Shown here piece after piece: positions 51,145-59,640 of a stretch of 64,000 nt of DNA. The stretch is taken from NCBI GenBank assembly GCA_035496255.1, contig DATJEU010000033.1:97621-161620 (forward strand), read 5' to 3'. This DNA is from Gp6-AA40 sp035496255. Its GTDB lineage: Bacteria; Acidobacteriota; Vicinamibacteria; Vicinamibacterales; UBA2999. Position 1 is the first letter of the stretch. Each line of letters starts with the position of its first letter. The translations under genes and the position numbers were made by a program. The notes under the pieces were generated by a model that searched no databases, had not been told where the DNA came from, and saw nothing but the letters and a program-made list of their open reading frames with translations.

Positions 51145-52168
51145 ACGGCTCCTTGAGACCCCAACGGACCAGAACTGCGCCCACCGTGAAGCCCGCGCCG
51201 ACGGACGCCAACAGCACCAAATCGCCGCGCTTCAACCGTCCCTGCTCAACCGCGTCGTGGAGTACGAGCGGAATCGTGCCGCCGGTGGTGTTGCCGTACT
51301 TGTCGATGTTGATGAGTACCTTGTCGAGCGGCATGCCGAGTTTCTCAGCCGTCGATTGGACGATGCGCATGTTGGCCTGATGTGCGGCAAAGAGATCGAG
51401 CTTGCTTGGATCGATCTTGTTCCGCTCGAGAATGCGCCGGCAGACCTCTTCCATGTTGCGCACGGCGAACTTGAAGACGGTCTGCCCTTCCTGCTTCACG
51501 TAGTGCAGCCGATTGGCGAGCGTCTCCGCCGACGCCGGACGCAGGCTGCCTCCGGCCGGCATGCAGAGCGCGTCGCCGCCGGTGCCATCGACGTAGTTCT
51601 CGAAATCGAGGATGCCGATCGTGTCGTCATCGCTCGCTTCGATCACCACGGCACCCGCACCGTCGCCGAACAGCACGCAGGTCGCCCGATCGGTGTAGTC
51701 GATGATGCTCGACATCACATCGGCGCCGATCGCCAGCGCGTGACGGCTGCCGCCGGCCGCCACGATCTGCGCCGCGGTCGTCACCGAGTAGGTGAAACCG
51801 GAGCAGGCGGCCGACAAATCGAAGCCCCAGGCGTGCGAGGCGCCGAGCTTGGCCTGCAGCCGGCACGCGGTACTCGGGAACGCCATGTCGGGGGTGGTCG
51901 TGCCGACAACGATCAGGTCGATGTCGTTGGCCGTCAGGCCGGCACGGGCAATGGCGATCCGGGCGGCTTCATAGGCGAGGTCGGACGTGCCGACGCCCTT
52001 CTCGGCAATGTGCCGTTCGCGGATGCCGGTCCGCTTGACGATCCACTCGTCGCTCGTGTCCACCATCTTCTCGAGGTCCGCGTTCGTGAGCACGCGAGGC
52101 GGAACATAAGTGGCGATGCTGGCAATGCGCGCGCGGCTGACGGCGCGCGGGGTGGCGGCGGTTACCAC
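51140..52168 (-). CDS. fabH: Beta-ketoacyl-ACP synthase III
   Basis: 342 residues. The catalytic Cys is in DLSAACSGFTYS (about residue 120), His in FAAHQANMRI and Asn in NIDKYGNTTGGTIP; GFTVGAVLVRW closes the protein. FabH condenses acetyl-CoA (or branched acyl-CoA) with malonyl-ACP to start fatty acid synthesis. The start overlaps the end of ruvB by 7 bases, so it is the last gene of the yebC-ruvCAB group. Confidence 0.93.
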   Translation of the reverse strand: MVTAATPRAVSRARIASIATYVPPRVLTNADLEKMVDTSDEWIVKRTGIRERHIAEKGVGTSDLAYEAARIAIARAGLTANDIDLIVVGTTTPDMAFPSTACRLQAKLGASHAWGFDLSAACSGFTYSVTTAAQIVAAGGSRHALAIGADVMSSIIDYTDRATCVLFGDGAGAVVIEASDDDTIGILDFENYVDGTGGDALCMPAGGSLRPASAETLANRLHYVKQEGQTVFKFAVRNMEEVCRRILERNKIDPSKLDLFAAHQANMRIVQSTAEKLGMPLDKVLINIDKYGNTTGGTIPLVLHDAVEQGRLKRGDLVLLASVGAGFTVGAVLVRWGLKEPS

Positions 52169-53193
52169 AGTCGGGGATCCTTCTTGGGGGCAGTGAGCCC
52201 GAAGTATTCGTAGGCACGCGGCGTCGCAACGCGGCCGCGCGGTGTGCGATCGAGAAAGCCGGCCTGAATCAGAAACGGCTCGTAGATATCCTCGATGGCA
52301 TCCTTCTCCTCGTTGATGGCGGCAGCCAGGCTGTTGACGCCCACCGGCCCGCCGCTGAACTTGTCGATGATCGTCTGCAGCAGCTTCCGATCGACCTCGT
52401 CGAAGCCATGGTCATCGACCTCGAGCAGCTTCATCGCCGCTGCGGTCACATCCGCCGTGACGCGTCCATCGGCGCGCACCTGCGCGTAATCGCGCACACG
52501 GCGCAACAGACGATTGGCGATTCGCGGCGTTCCACGCGAGCGGCGCGCGATTTCGTGCGTCGCGGCACGCTCCACCTCCACGTTCAGAATGCGCGAGGAT
52601 CGGCGCACGATCTCCTCGATGTCCGCCTCGGCGTAAAAATCGAGCCGGTGGACGATGCCGAAGCGGGCGCGCAGCGGTGCGGTCAGCAAACCCGCGCGCG
52701 TGGTCGCGCCGATCAGCGTGAACCGCTGCAGCGGTACCTTGACGGACCGCGCACTCGGACCCTGGCCGATGACGATGTCGAGCTCGTAGTCCTCCATCGC
52801 GGGATAGAGGATCTCCTCAATCGCCGGCGCCATGCGATGAATCTCGTCGATGAAGAGCACGTCATGCGCCTGCAGGTCGGTGAGCATCCCGGCGAGATCG
52901 CCGGGCTTTTCGATCACCGGTCCGGCGGTCGCGCGAATCGCCACGCCCATCTCGTTCGCGATGACGCCAGCGAGCGTCGTCTTGCCAAGACCGGGCGGCC
53001 CGTAGAGCAGCACGTGGTCCAGCGCTTCGTTCCGGCCGCGCGCGGCGTGAATCGACACGTGCAGGTTCTCGCGCACGCGATCCTGCCCGATGTACTCGTC
53101 GAGCATCCGCGGCCGCAACCCCGCTTCGTACTGCGCGTCGTCGTCAACGCGACCCGCGGTGACGAGTCGGCCACCCGTCGATGAATCCGTCAT
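52162..53193 (-). CDS. ruvB: Holliday junction branch migration ATPase RuvB
   Basis: 343 residues. Walker A is GPPGLGKTTLAG, Walker B is LFIDEIHRM, sensor 1 is IGATTRAG, and the Arg finger region is RGTPRIANRLLRRVRDYAQV; the C-terminal winged helix has DRTPRGRVATPRAY. It forms the hexameric motor that pulls DNA through RuvA. ATGA overlap with ruvA. Confidence 0.96.
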   Translation of the reverse strand: MTDSSTGGRLVTAGRVDDDAQYEAGLRPRMLDEYIGQDRVRENLHVSIHAARGRNEALDHVLLYGPPGLGKTTLAGVIANEMGVAIRATAGPVIEKPGDLAGMLTDLQAHDVLFIDEIHRMAPAIEEILYPAMEDYELDIVIGQGPSARSVKVPLQRFTLIGATTRAGLLTAPLRARFGIVHRLDFYAEADIEEIVRRSSRILNVEVERAATHEIARRSRGTPRIANRLLRRVRDYAQVRADGRVTADVTAAAMKLLEVDDHGFDEVDRKLLQTIIDKFSGGPVGVNSLAAAINEEKDAIEDIYEPFLIQAGFLDRTPRGRVATPRAYEYFGLTAPKKDPRLW

Positions 53194-53789
53194 CGCATCA
53201 GCTCGCGCAGCACCTGCCTGAGCGCCTGTTCGAATGTGGCTTCGGGCACCGAGGAAAGAATGGACTCGACAGCTTTGTCGGCCTGCGGCCGATGATAGCC
53301 GAGGTTCTGCAGCGCGGAGATGAGGTCGTCGCGCAGCCGATCGCCCGCTCGCGCGGCCGGCGCCGCCTCCGAAACACCGACCGCAAGCTGCGCGAGCCGA
53401 TCGCGCAGCTCGAGGACGATCCGCTCGGCAGTCTTCTTCCCGATGCCCGGTATCGCCGTGAGTCGCGCGACGTCGCCGCGCTGAACGGCCGTCACGAGAT
53501 CGCGCGCCTCGACGCCGGAGAGGACGGCGACGGCCAGCTTCGGTCCGATGCCGCTGATCGAGATCAGCCGCTCGAATAGTTGCCGCTCGAGATCGGTGAG
53601 GAATCCGAACAGTTGCAGCGCATCCTCGCGCACGTGCGTGTATACGCGCAGCGAGCAGTCGCTCCCCTCGTCGCCAACGTCATAGAAGGTCGACAACGGG
53701 ACGTACAACTCGTAGCCGACGCCCTGAACGTCGAGGATGATGCGGTTTGGCTGTTTGTCCAGAACGCGTCCGCGGAGGAATGCAATCAT
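53190..53789 (-). CDS. ruvA: Holliday junction DNA-binding protein RuvA
   Basis: 199 residues from ATG 53789; a longer frame upstream is antisense or out-of-frame sequence of ruvC. Domain I is MIAFLRGRVLDKQPNRIILD and GVGYELYVPLST, domain II holds two helix-hairpin-helix units (ISGIGPKLAVAVLSG, IPGIGKKTAERIVLELRD), and domain III is the C-terminal ISALQNLGYHRPQADKAVES. It overlaps ruvC by 4 bases. Confidence 0.95.
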   Translation of the reverse strand: MIAFLRGRVLDKQPNRIILDVQGVGYELYVPLSTFYDVGDEGSDCSLRVYTHVREDALQLFGFLTDLERQLFERLISISGIGPKLAVAVLSGVEARDLVTAVQRGDVARLTAIPGIGKKTAERIVLELRDRLAQLAVGVSEAAPAARAGDRLRDDLISALQNLGYHRPQADKAVESILSSVPEATFEQALRQVLRELMR

Positions 53790-54403
53790 CCGGCGGGCGG
53801 CGGGCGGTAGTGACGCCAGGATTTCGCGCGGGCCGATGTCGTCCGGCTCAAGCCAGGCCCTGCGGCATCGGTCGTACCGTCCGGCGCGCTGCGGGCCCGC
53901 TTCGTGCCTGTCGTGCCCGGCTTCAGCCGGGCCGCCGGACGCGAATGGAGATGGCAAATCGCCACCGCAAGCGCGTCGGACGCGTCGAACGGCTTCGGCG
54001 CCTTGTCGAGACCGAGGAGCAGCTTGATCATCTGCTGCACCTGGTGCTTCTCGGCGCGCCCGTAGCCGACCACGGCGCGTTTCACTTCCGCAGGCGTGTA
54101 CTCGACGATCTCGCAGCCGGCTTCGATCGCGGCGAGCATCGCGACGCCGCGGGCATGACCGAGCTTGAGCGCGCTGCGCGCGTTGTTGGCGTGAAACAGG
54201 TTCTCGATGGCCACGCAGTCGGGGCGACACGTCACGAGCAGCGTCGTCAGTTCGCGATGGATGCGGGCGAGTCGATGCGGGAACAGATCGCCTGCGCGGG
54301 CGCTGATGGCACCGCAGGCGACGAGCTGATGGCGCCGTCCATCCGTCTCCACGCAACCGTAGCCGGTGCGCTCGGAGCCGGGGTCGATGCCGAACACTCT
54401 CAC
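53786..54403 (-). CDS. ruvC: Holliday junction resolvase RuvC with a repeat-derived C-terminal tail
   Basis: 205 residues from a GTG at 54403, which overlaps the yebC stop. The catalytic acids are in FGIDPGSERTGYG (Asp near 7), IENLF (Glu near 67) and FDASDALAVAICH (two Asp near 140-143). Normal RuvC proteins end soon after the last motif; here about 45 more residues follow (SRPAARLKPGTTGTKRA onward), encoded partly by a family K word repeat. The enzyme cuts Holliday junctions after RuvAB migration. Confidence 0.93.
   Translation of the reverse strand: MRVFGIDPGSERTGYGCVETDGRRHQLVACGAISARAGDLFPHRLARIHRELTTLLVTCRPDCVAIENLFHANNARSALKLGHARGVAMLAAIEAGCEIVEYTPAEVKRAVVGYGRAEKHQVQQMIKLLLGLDKAPKPFDASDALAVAICHLHSRPAARLKPGTTGTKRARSAPDGTTDAAGPGLSRTTSARAKSWRHYRPPPAG
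53896..53935. repeat. Word repeat, family K, in the ruvC tail
   Basis: CCGGCTTCAGCCGGGCC is a short palindrome, next to TTCGTGCCTGTCGTGCCCGG words. It encodes RPAARLKPGTTGTKR on the minus strand. Confidence 0.55.
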
Positions 54404-55146
54404 GCCAGGGCCTCGATCTCCTTCTCCTCGATGTCGAAATTGGCCCACACGTGCTGCACGTCGTCGTGATCGTCCACCGCTTCGTACAGCTTCAGCATCT
54501 GCTTAGCTTCATTGCCGGTGAGCTTTACGTAGTTCTGCGGAATCATCGCGACTTCGGCACTCGCTGGTTCCACGCCGAGCGCCTTCACCGCGTCGCGCAC
54601 GCCTTCGAACGAATCCGGCGAGGTCACGATCTCCCACGCGCTGTCGTCGTCGTTCATGTCGTCGGCGCCCGCTTCGAGCACGGTGTTGAGGAGCTTTTCC
54701 TCGTCGACTTTTTCCTTCTCGACGAGAATCTGTCCCTTGCGGCTGAACATCCAGGCGACGCTGTTCTCGGCCGCGAGGTTGCCGTTGTGCTTGCCGAGCA
54801 TGTGGCGGATCTCACCGACCGTGCGGTTCTTGTTGTCGGTGAGCACCTCGATCATCAGCGCGACGCCGCCGGGGCCGTAGCCCTCGTAGGTGATCTCTTC
54901 GTACGAGACGCCGGGCTCTTCGCCCGTACCTCGGCGGATGGCGCGCTCGATGTTCTCGCGCGGCATGTTGTTGGCCTTGGCTTCCGCGATGATCGTGCGC
55001 AGGCGCGGGTTGGTAGCCTGGTCGCCACCGCCGTTACGGGCGGCGACGGTCAGTTCCTTGATGATGCGCGTGAAAACCTTGCCGCGCTTGGCGTCGGCCG
55101 CACCCTTCTTGTGCTTGATCGTGTGCCACTTGGAATGGCCTGACAT
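54400..55146 (-). CDS. yebC: YebC/PmpR-family protein
   Basis: 248 residues, full YebC fold: MSGHSKWHTIKHKKGAADAK, RGKVFTRIIKELTVAARNGG, NMPRENIERAIRRGTGE, EGYGPGGVALMIEVLTDNKN. Members bind DNA as regulators, and related proteins help ribosomes translate polyproline stretches. The position before ruvCAB is common in bacteria. Confidence 0.94.
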   Translation of the reverse strand: MSGHSKWHTIKHKKGAADAKRGKVFTRIIKELTVAARNGGGDQATNPRLRTIIAEAKANNMPRENIERAIRRGTGEEPGVSYEEITYEGYGPGGVALMIEVLTDNKNRTVGEIRHMLGKHNGNLAAENSVAWMFSRKGQILVEKEKVDEEKLLNTVLEAGADDMNDDDSAWEIVTSPDSFEGVRDAVKALGVEPASAEVAMIPQNYVKLTGNEAKQMLKLYEAVDDHDDVQHVWANFDIEEKEIEALA

Positions 55147-55188
55147 GCGGAAATTCTCCCAAAACCTGAAGAAAACGGACCGGCAATT

Positions 55189-55974
55189 TTACCGTTTCCC
55201 CGGTCGCTTCGCCAGAATCACCCAGACGTCAGCCCGTTTGTCCCAGGGCCCGCCATGGTAATCGCCGAGCGTGGCCGTGATCTCGAAGCCAGCCTTTTCG
55301 AGCCGTCGGACCATTTGCGGAACCGAGAGCGTGCGGAATGTCAGCGAGAAGCGTCGCACCTGCGTGCGCCGGCCGAGCCGTTCAGTGAACTCCTGGTCGA
55401 AGATGGTCAGGTGACGCGCGCGGTCCTGGCGGACGGTCTCGACCAGCGTCACGTGCGCACCGCCCGCCCGCTGTCGCCAGCCTTTGAGACTGACGCGCTT
55501 GCGATATTCCTCCCACGACGGCAGGTCCGCAACGAGTTCGAGTCCGAACGTGCCACCCGGCTCGAGCACGTCAAATACGGCCGTCAGCGTCGCCGCCAGG
55601 TCGCGCTCACGCAACAGCGACTGTAGAACGCCATAGGGCGCGATGACCAACGGAAAACGCCGTGGCGCGGCAAACGGCAGATAGCGGATGTCGCCGCGAA
55701 CGAGATCGACGCGTCCCGCCAACGACGCACGCCGCAGGCGCGCCCGTGCACGCGCCAGCATCGCCTGCGATCGATCGAGGCCGACGATGTGAACGCCGGC
55801 GTGGGCGAGAGGCCGGGCGATCCTCCCGGTGCCGCATCCGAGTTCGAGGACCGGACCGCCAGAGTGAATCGCCAGGTTGCGCCAGAACGGGACGTCGCGT
55901 CGTCCCAGGGTCCGCGCGTTCTCCCAGTCATAGAACGGCGCATAGTCGTCCCAGCCTTCGAAGCCTTCGGCCAC
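55189..55974 (-). CDS. Class I SAM-dependent methyltransferase
   Basis: 261 residues. SAM-binding motif I is VLELGCGTGRIARPLA, followed by VGLDRSQAMLARA and VRGDIRYLPF; the C-terminal part (FRTLSVPQMVRRLEKAGFEI) is the usual late motif. Target is unknown. It follows the gene at 55982 by 7 bases. Confidence 0.83.
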   Translation of the reverse strand: MAEGFEGWDDYAPFYDWENARTLGRRDVPFWRNLAIHSGGPVLELGCGTGRIARPLAHAGVHIVGLDRSQAMLARARARLRRASLAGRVDLVRGDIRYLPFAAPRRFPLVIAPYGVLQSLLRERDLAATLTAVFDVLEPGGTFGLELVADLPSWEEYRKRVSLKGWRQRAGGAHVTLVETVRQDRARHLTIFDQEFTERLGRRTQVRRFSLTFRTLSVPQMVRRLEKAGFEITATLGDYHGGPWDKRADVWVILAKRPGKR

Positions 55975-55981
55975 GGCTATG

Positions 55982-56722
55982 TCAATCGAGGACAGCTAAT
56001 TCGCCGGGAACGATCGGCCGCGTGCGTGGCAGCGCGCCACGACGGGACAGGTGACCGACGAACGCCAGGATTGCGACGAACACCGCCAGTTTCGTGATGT
56101 CGGCGCCGCGATTGTGGGTGGGCAGCACCTTCCAGAGCAGCCACAGAATCGGCTGCGCGATCGCGACGGCCCACACCGAGCCGTAGAAGTAACGTCGCTC
56201 GTGGCCCTCGTTCTGCGTCGACGGCTTCACGCGCGGCAACTGGCCAAACGCACCCAGGATCCACATCGAGCCGGCAATCGGGAAATACGCCACCTCGTAC
56301 ATCTGTTTGAGGTGCCATTCTCCGGTCACGACGGCCCACGCCAGTCCTGCGATATTCAATACCGCAAACGCCACCACCTCGCCCCATGCCGTCGTGTAGC
56401 AGATGCGGCGGTACAACGGATTCGGTCGATCCTCGGTGAACCGGATGATGTACGGCGCCGGCTCGCACCCCGGCAGTCGCCCGCGCAGGCCTGCGATCGC
56501 CGTGCCCGTCATCACGAGAGCGAGCCACGTCAGCAGCGCCGGATCGAAGCCGGAGGAGAACAACCGGAACGTCCACGGTCCGGGGGCGATGAAAAACACG
56601 AAGATCCAGATCGGCCAGTGGTTGAAGCGGTAATGCAGCTTGTTCCGGTAGCGAATTTTCCGATGCGTATCGAGTTCGATGTAGTGCGAATCGGTCTCGA
56701 CCTTGAGCGGCTGAGTGGACAT
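55982..56722 (-). CDS. Integral membrane protein of unknown family
   Basis: 246 residues with five or six membrane helices (around 36-52, 62-80, 116-136, 150-170, 183-200, 212-225). An N-terminal soluble stretch (SHYIELDTHRKIRYRNKLHY) and an Arg-rich loop RPNPLYRRICYTT are notable. I do not recognise a family. It is close upstream of the methyltransferase gene on the same strand. Confidence 0.7.
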   Translation of the reverse strand: MSTQPLKVETDSHYIELDTHRKIRYRNKLHYRFNHWPIWIFVFFIAPGPWTFRLFSSGFDPALLTWLALVMTGTAIAGLRGRLPGCEPAPYIIRFTEDRPNPLYRRICYTTAWGEVVAFAVLNIAGLAWAVVTGEWHLKQMYEVAYFPIAGSMWILGAFGQLPRVKPSTQNEGHERRYFYGSVWAVAIAQPILWLLWKVLPTHNRGADITKLAVFVAILAFVGHLSRRGALPRTRPIVPGELAVLD

Positions 56723-56731
56723 ATCGCGTGA

Positions 56732-57325
56732 CTATTTTATGGTGACGACGCGCGCGCGGCAGGCGCCGACGAAATCTTCGTCGTGGGTGGCCATCAGAAT
56801 CGTCCGGCCGTCCGCGGCCAGCCGAATCAAGGTTGCAGCGAGGTCACCGCGCCGTGCCGGATCGAGAGATGCGGTCGGTTCGTCCATCAGCAGGATGGGC
56901 GGGTCCATGGCCAGCGCGCGCGCGATCGCTACGCGTTGCGCTTCACCGCCCGACAACTCGTGCGGATAAGCCTCGGCGCGATCGCCGACGCCGAGCGACG
57001 TGAGCAGGACGCGGGCACGCACCTCGGCCTCCTGGCGCGAGCGGCCGAGGACATGGACCGGCGCGACGGCCACGTTGGCCAAAGCGGACATGTTTGCGAA
57101 GAGATGATGAAACTGGAACACGAAGCCGACGCGTCCCTGGAGTTCGATCTGCCCGCCCGCGGATCGATCGAGGCGCGCAATCGCCCGCAGGACCGAAGTC
57201 TTGCCCGAGCCCGACGCCCCCATCAGCGCGACCAGTTCGCCGGAGCCCACGGAAAAGTCCAGATCGCGCACGATGGCGCGACCGCCACGCTCGATCGCGA
57301 GCCGCCGGACGCTGAGCACACTCAT
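56732..57325 (-). CDS. ABC transporter ATP-binding protein, polar amino acid type
   Basis: 197 residues from ATG 57325, shorter than the usual 240. Walker A is GASGSGKTSVLRAI, Q-loop VFQFHHLFANMS, signature LSGGEAQRVAIARALAM, Walker B LLMDEPTASLD and the switch His MATHDEDF. The gene overlaps the substrate-binding/permease gene by 4 bases and works with it. Confidence 0.87.
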   Translation of the reverse strand: MSVLSVRRLAIERGGRAIVRDLDFSVGSGELVALMGASGSGKTSVLRAIARLDRSAGGQIELQGRVGFVFQFHHLFANMSALANVAVAPVHVLGRSRQEAEVRARVLLTSLGVGDRAEAYPHELSGGEAQRVAIARALAMDPPILLMDEPTASLDPARRGDLAATLIRLAADGRTILMATHDEDFVGACRARVVTIK

Positions 57326-58800
57326 GTCCGCCAGCTCCGTTCGATGCGCCGCGCCGCATGTGCGAGCGGGAGCGACAGCACCAGGTAGAGCGCGGCACAC
57401 ATCGCGCCGGGGACGACCCACGAACCGATATTGGCGGCAAAGATGGACGTCTGCTTGGTGAGTTCGACGACCGTGATGACCGACACCAGTGAGCTGTCTT
57501 TCAGCAGCGCCACGAAGTCGTTGGTCATCGGCGCAAGCGCGAACCTGAACGCCTGCGGGCCGCGCACCAGCCACAGCGTCTGCCACCGGCCAAGGCCGAG
57601 CGCCTGCGCCGCCTCGAGCTGCCCGACGGGAACGGCTTCGAGCGCGCCGCGATAGATCTCGCTCTCGTACGCGGCATAGTTCAAACCGAGGCCGAGCAGC
57701 GCCGCCGCCAAGGCTGGCAGATCGATGATCGCCGCGACACCGAAATAGATCACGAACAGTTGCAGCAGGAGCGGCGTGCCGCGAACGACTTCGACATATG
57801 CGGTCAGCGCGAACCGAACAATCGGTCGTCCGTAGACTCGGCCCGCGGCGATCGCGGCGCCGACCGCGACGGCGAGCAGCATCGCCACGCACGACAACGC
57901 CAGCGTTATCAGCGTCGCTCGAAGCATCGCCGGTGCGTATCGGCGCGCAGCCGTCCAGGGGTCCACGGTGGCGGCCGTCGATCCGGTGGGCGGCGCCGGT
58001 TGATTGGCACTCAGCCGCGCGTAGAGGCGCGGCTGATCCTGGTTCCACATGCCCCACCGGCGGAAGATCGACTCCAGACGGCCGTCCCGCATCGCGGTAC
58101 GGAGAATGTCGTCGATGCGGTCGCGCAACGCGCCATTCGACGCTGCCAGGACCCCGACGTAATGTCCGATCCCCGCGTCTTTCTCGAGATTCATCAGGCT
58201 GGGATTGCGCTTCACGCCACGGTCGGCCAGCACCTGATCGAGCAGCACCGCGTCGACGCGCCCCAGCGCCAGATCGCTGTACGGATGCACGTCGTCTTCG
58301 TACGTGACCGGCACCAGGCCATCGTCGGCCTGCGCGTTCAGCAGCAGGTCGTACGCCAGCGTGGCGCCAAGCGTCGCGACGCGGCGGCCGCGAAGATCGG
58401 CGAGCGAACGGAACCGATCGGCGTCCGCCTTCCGCACCGTCACGCGCTCGCGGAATTCGTAGTAGGGGATCGTGACGGCGAGCCGGGCCCGTCGCGCCGG
58501 CGTGTCCTCGATGCCGCTCAGGCCGATGTCGAAATCACCTCTCGCCGCCGATGCTTCAAGGCTGGTAAATCCAGCCTGGACGAACTGCGGCTCGCGCCCG
58601 AGACCGTGGGCCAGGATCGTCGCGACCTCCACGTCGAAGCCGACGACATGCCGGGGATCGTTCGGATCGGCTTCGACGAAGGGGGCACCGCCTTCCGCAT
58701 CTCCACCCCAGCGCAGTACCGATGGCGGTTGGGCGGCGGCGGCACGCGGTACCCCGAAATACACCGCGCACAGAAGCGCCGCGACGCAGAACTGCTTCAT
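57322..58800 (-). CDS. Fused substrate-binding protein and permease of an amino-acid-type ABC transporter
   Basis: 492 residues. Residues 1-23 are a signal peptide. Residues 28-260 form an SBP3 periplasmic binding domain (GFDVEVATILAHGLGREPQF, GLSGIEDTPARRARL, YDLLLNAQADDG, LGRVDAVLLDQ). After a linker rich in Pro and Thr, residues 285-490 form an inner-membrane permease with the EAA loop EAAQALGLGRWQTLWLVRGP. Such fusions tie the receptor to the pore. Its ATG overlaps the start codon of the divergent methyltransferase gene by two bases. The substrate is likely a polar amino acid or similar small molecule. Confidence 0.88.
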   Translation of the reverse strand: MKQFCVAALLCAVYFGVPRAAAAQPPSVLRWGGDAEGGAPFVEADPNDPRHVVGFDVEVATILAHGLGREPQFVQAGFTSLEASAARGDFDIGLSGIEDTPARRARLAVTIPYYEFRERVTVRKADADRFRSLADLRGRRVATLGATLAYDLLLNAQADDGLVPVTYEDDVHPYSDLALGRVDAVLLDQVLADRGVKRNPSLMNLEKDAGIGHYVGVLAASNGALRDRIDDILRTAMRDGRLESIFRRWGMWNQDQPRLYARLSANQPAPPTGSTAATVDPWTAARRYAPAMLRATLITLALSCVAMLLAVAVGAAIAAGRVYGRPIVRFALTAYVEVVRGTPLLLQLFVIYFGVAAIIDLPALAAALLGLGLNYAAYESEIYRGALEAVPVGQLEAAQALGLGRWQTLWLVRGPQAFRFALAPMTNDFVALLKDSSLVSVITVVELTKQTSIFAANIGSWVVPGAMCAALYLVLSLPLAHAARRIERSWRT

Positions 58801-59614
58801 GGACGGATCAGATAATAAGCGGGTGCGCGAATGGGATGCCGGCGCTTATCACCAGATTTCGAATCCGCAGTTCGCCATGGCCGTGCCGGTGCTTGCCCGG
58901 TTGCCGCTGCGTGGCGACGAGATCGTGCTCGACGTCGGCTGCGGCACGGGACGCGTTACCGAGCTGCTCATCGAGCGGCTGCCACACGGCAAAGTGATCG
59001 CGGTCGACGTGTCGTCCAACATGCTGAACACCGCGCGTGAGTACTTGTCGCCGGCGTACGGCCAGCGGGTCACGTACGTCCAGGCCGACGCAGCAGCGCT
59101 ACCGCTCGCCGAGGTTACCGACGCGATATTCAGTACCGCCAGTTTCCACTGGGTGCTCGATCACCAGGCGCTCTTCCACAGCCTGTTCGCCGCGCTCGAG
59201 CCGGGAGGCCGGCTGGTTGCGCAATGCGGTGGCGGTCCCAACCTTCAGCGCATTCACCTTCGATCGGACGCGCTGATGCACGGCGCCGAATTCGCGCCCT
59301 ATTTTCCGAACTGGCGCGAGCCTTGGGAATTCGCCGATGCCGACACCACCGCGCGCCGTCTCGAGGCTGCCGGCTTCATGGACATCAACGCCTGGATCGA
59401 ACCGTCGCCGATCGTGCAGCCAGACGCGGAGACGTTTGCGACCTTCCTGACGAACGTGATCCTTCGGCACCACCTCTCGCGCCTGCCGACGCGAGAGCTG
59501 CAACAGGCATTCGTCGCGCATATCACGGCGCTCGCCGCGGCGGACACACCAGCGTTCGAGCTCGATTACTGGCGGCTGAACATCGATGCGCGGCGGCCGT
59601 TGCTGGCCGCGTGA
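58799..59614 (+). CDS. Class I SAM methyltransferase, trans-aconitate methyltransferase-like
   Basis: 271 residues from ATG 58799; GTG 58823 is an alternative. Features: REWDAGAYHQISNPQFAMAV near the N-terminus, SAM motif I VLDVGCGTGRVTELLIERLP, ADAAALPLAEVTDAIFS and FHWVLDHQALFHSLFAALEP. The fold and N-terminal Y-x-x-x-x-x-P pattern resemble trans-aconitate 2-methyltransferase. The substrate cannot be fixed from sequence. Its start shares two bases with the divergent transporter start, so the promoter regions lie inside the opposite genes. Confidence 0.82.
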   Translation: MDGSDNKRVREWDAGAYHQISNPQFAMAVPVLARLPLRGDEIVLDVGCGTGRVTELLIERLPHGKVIAVDVSSNMLNTAREYLSPAYGQRVTYVQADAAALPLAEVTDAIFSTASFHWVLDHQALFHSLFAALEPGGRLVAQCGGGPNLQRIHLRSDALMHGAEFAPYFPNWREPWEFADADTTARRLEAAGFMDINAWIEPSPIVQPDAETFATFLTNVILRHHLSRLPTRELQQAFVAHITALAAADTPAFELDYWRLNIDARRPLLAA

Positions 59615-59640
59615 GTCTCGGAGACGATTGATTCGAGGGC

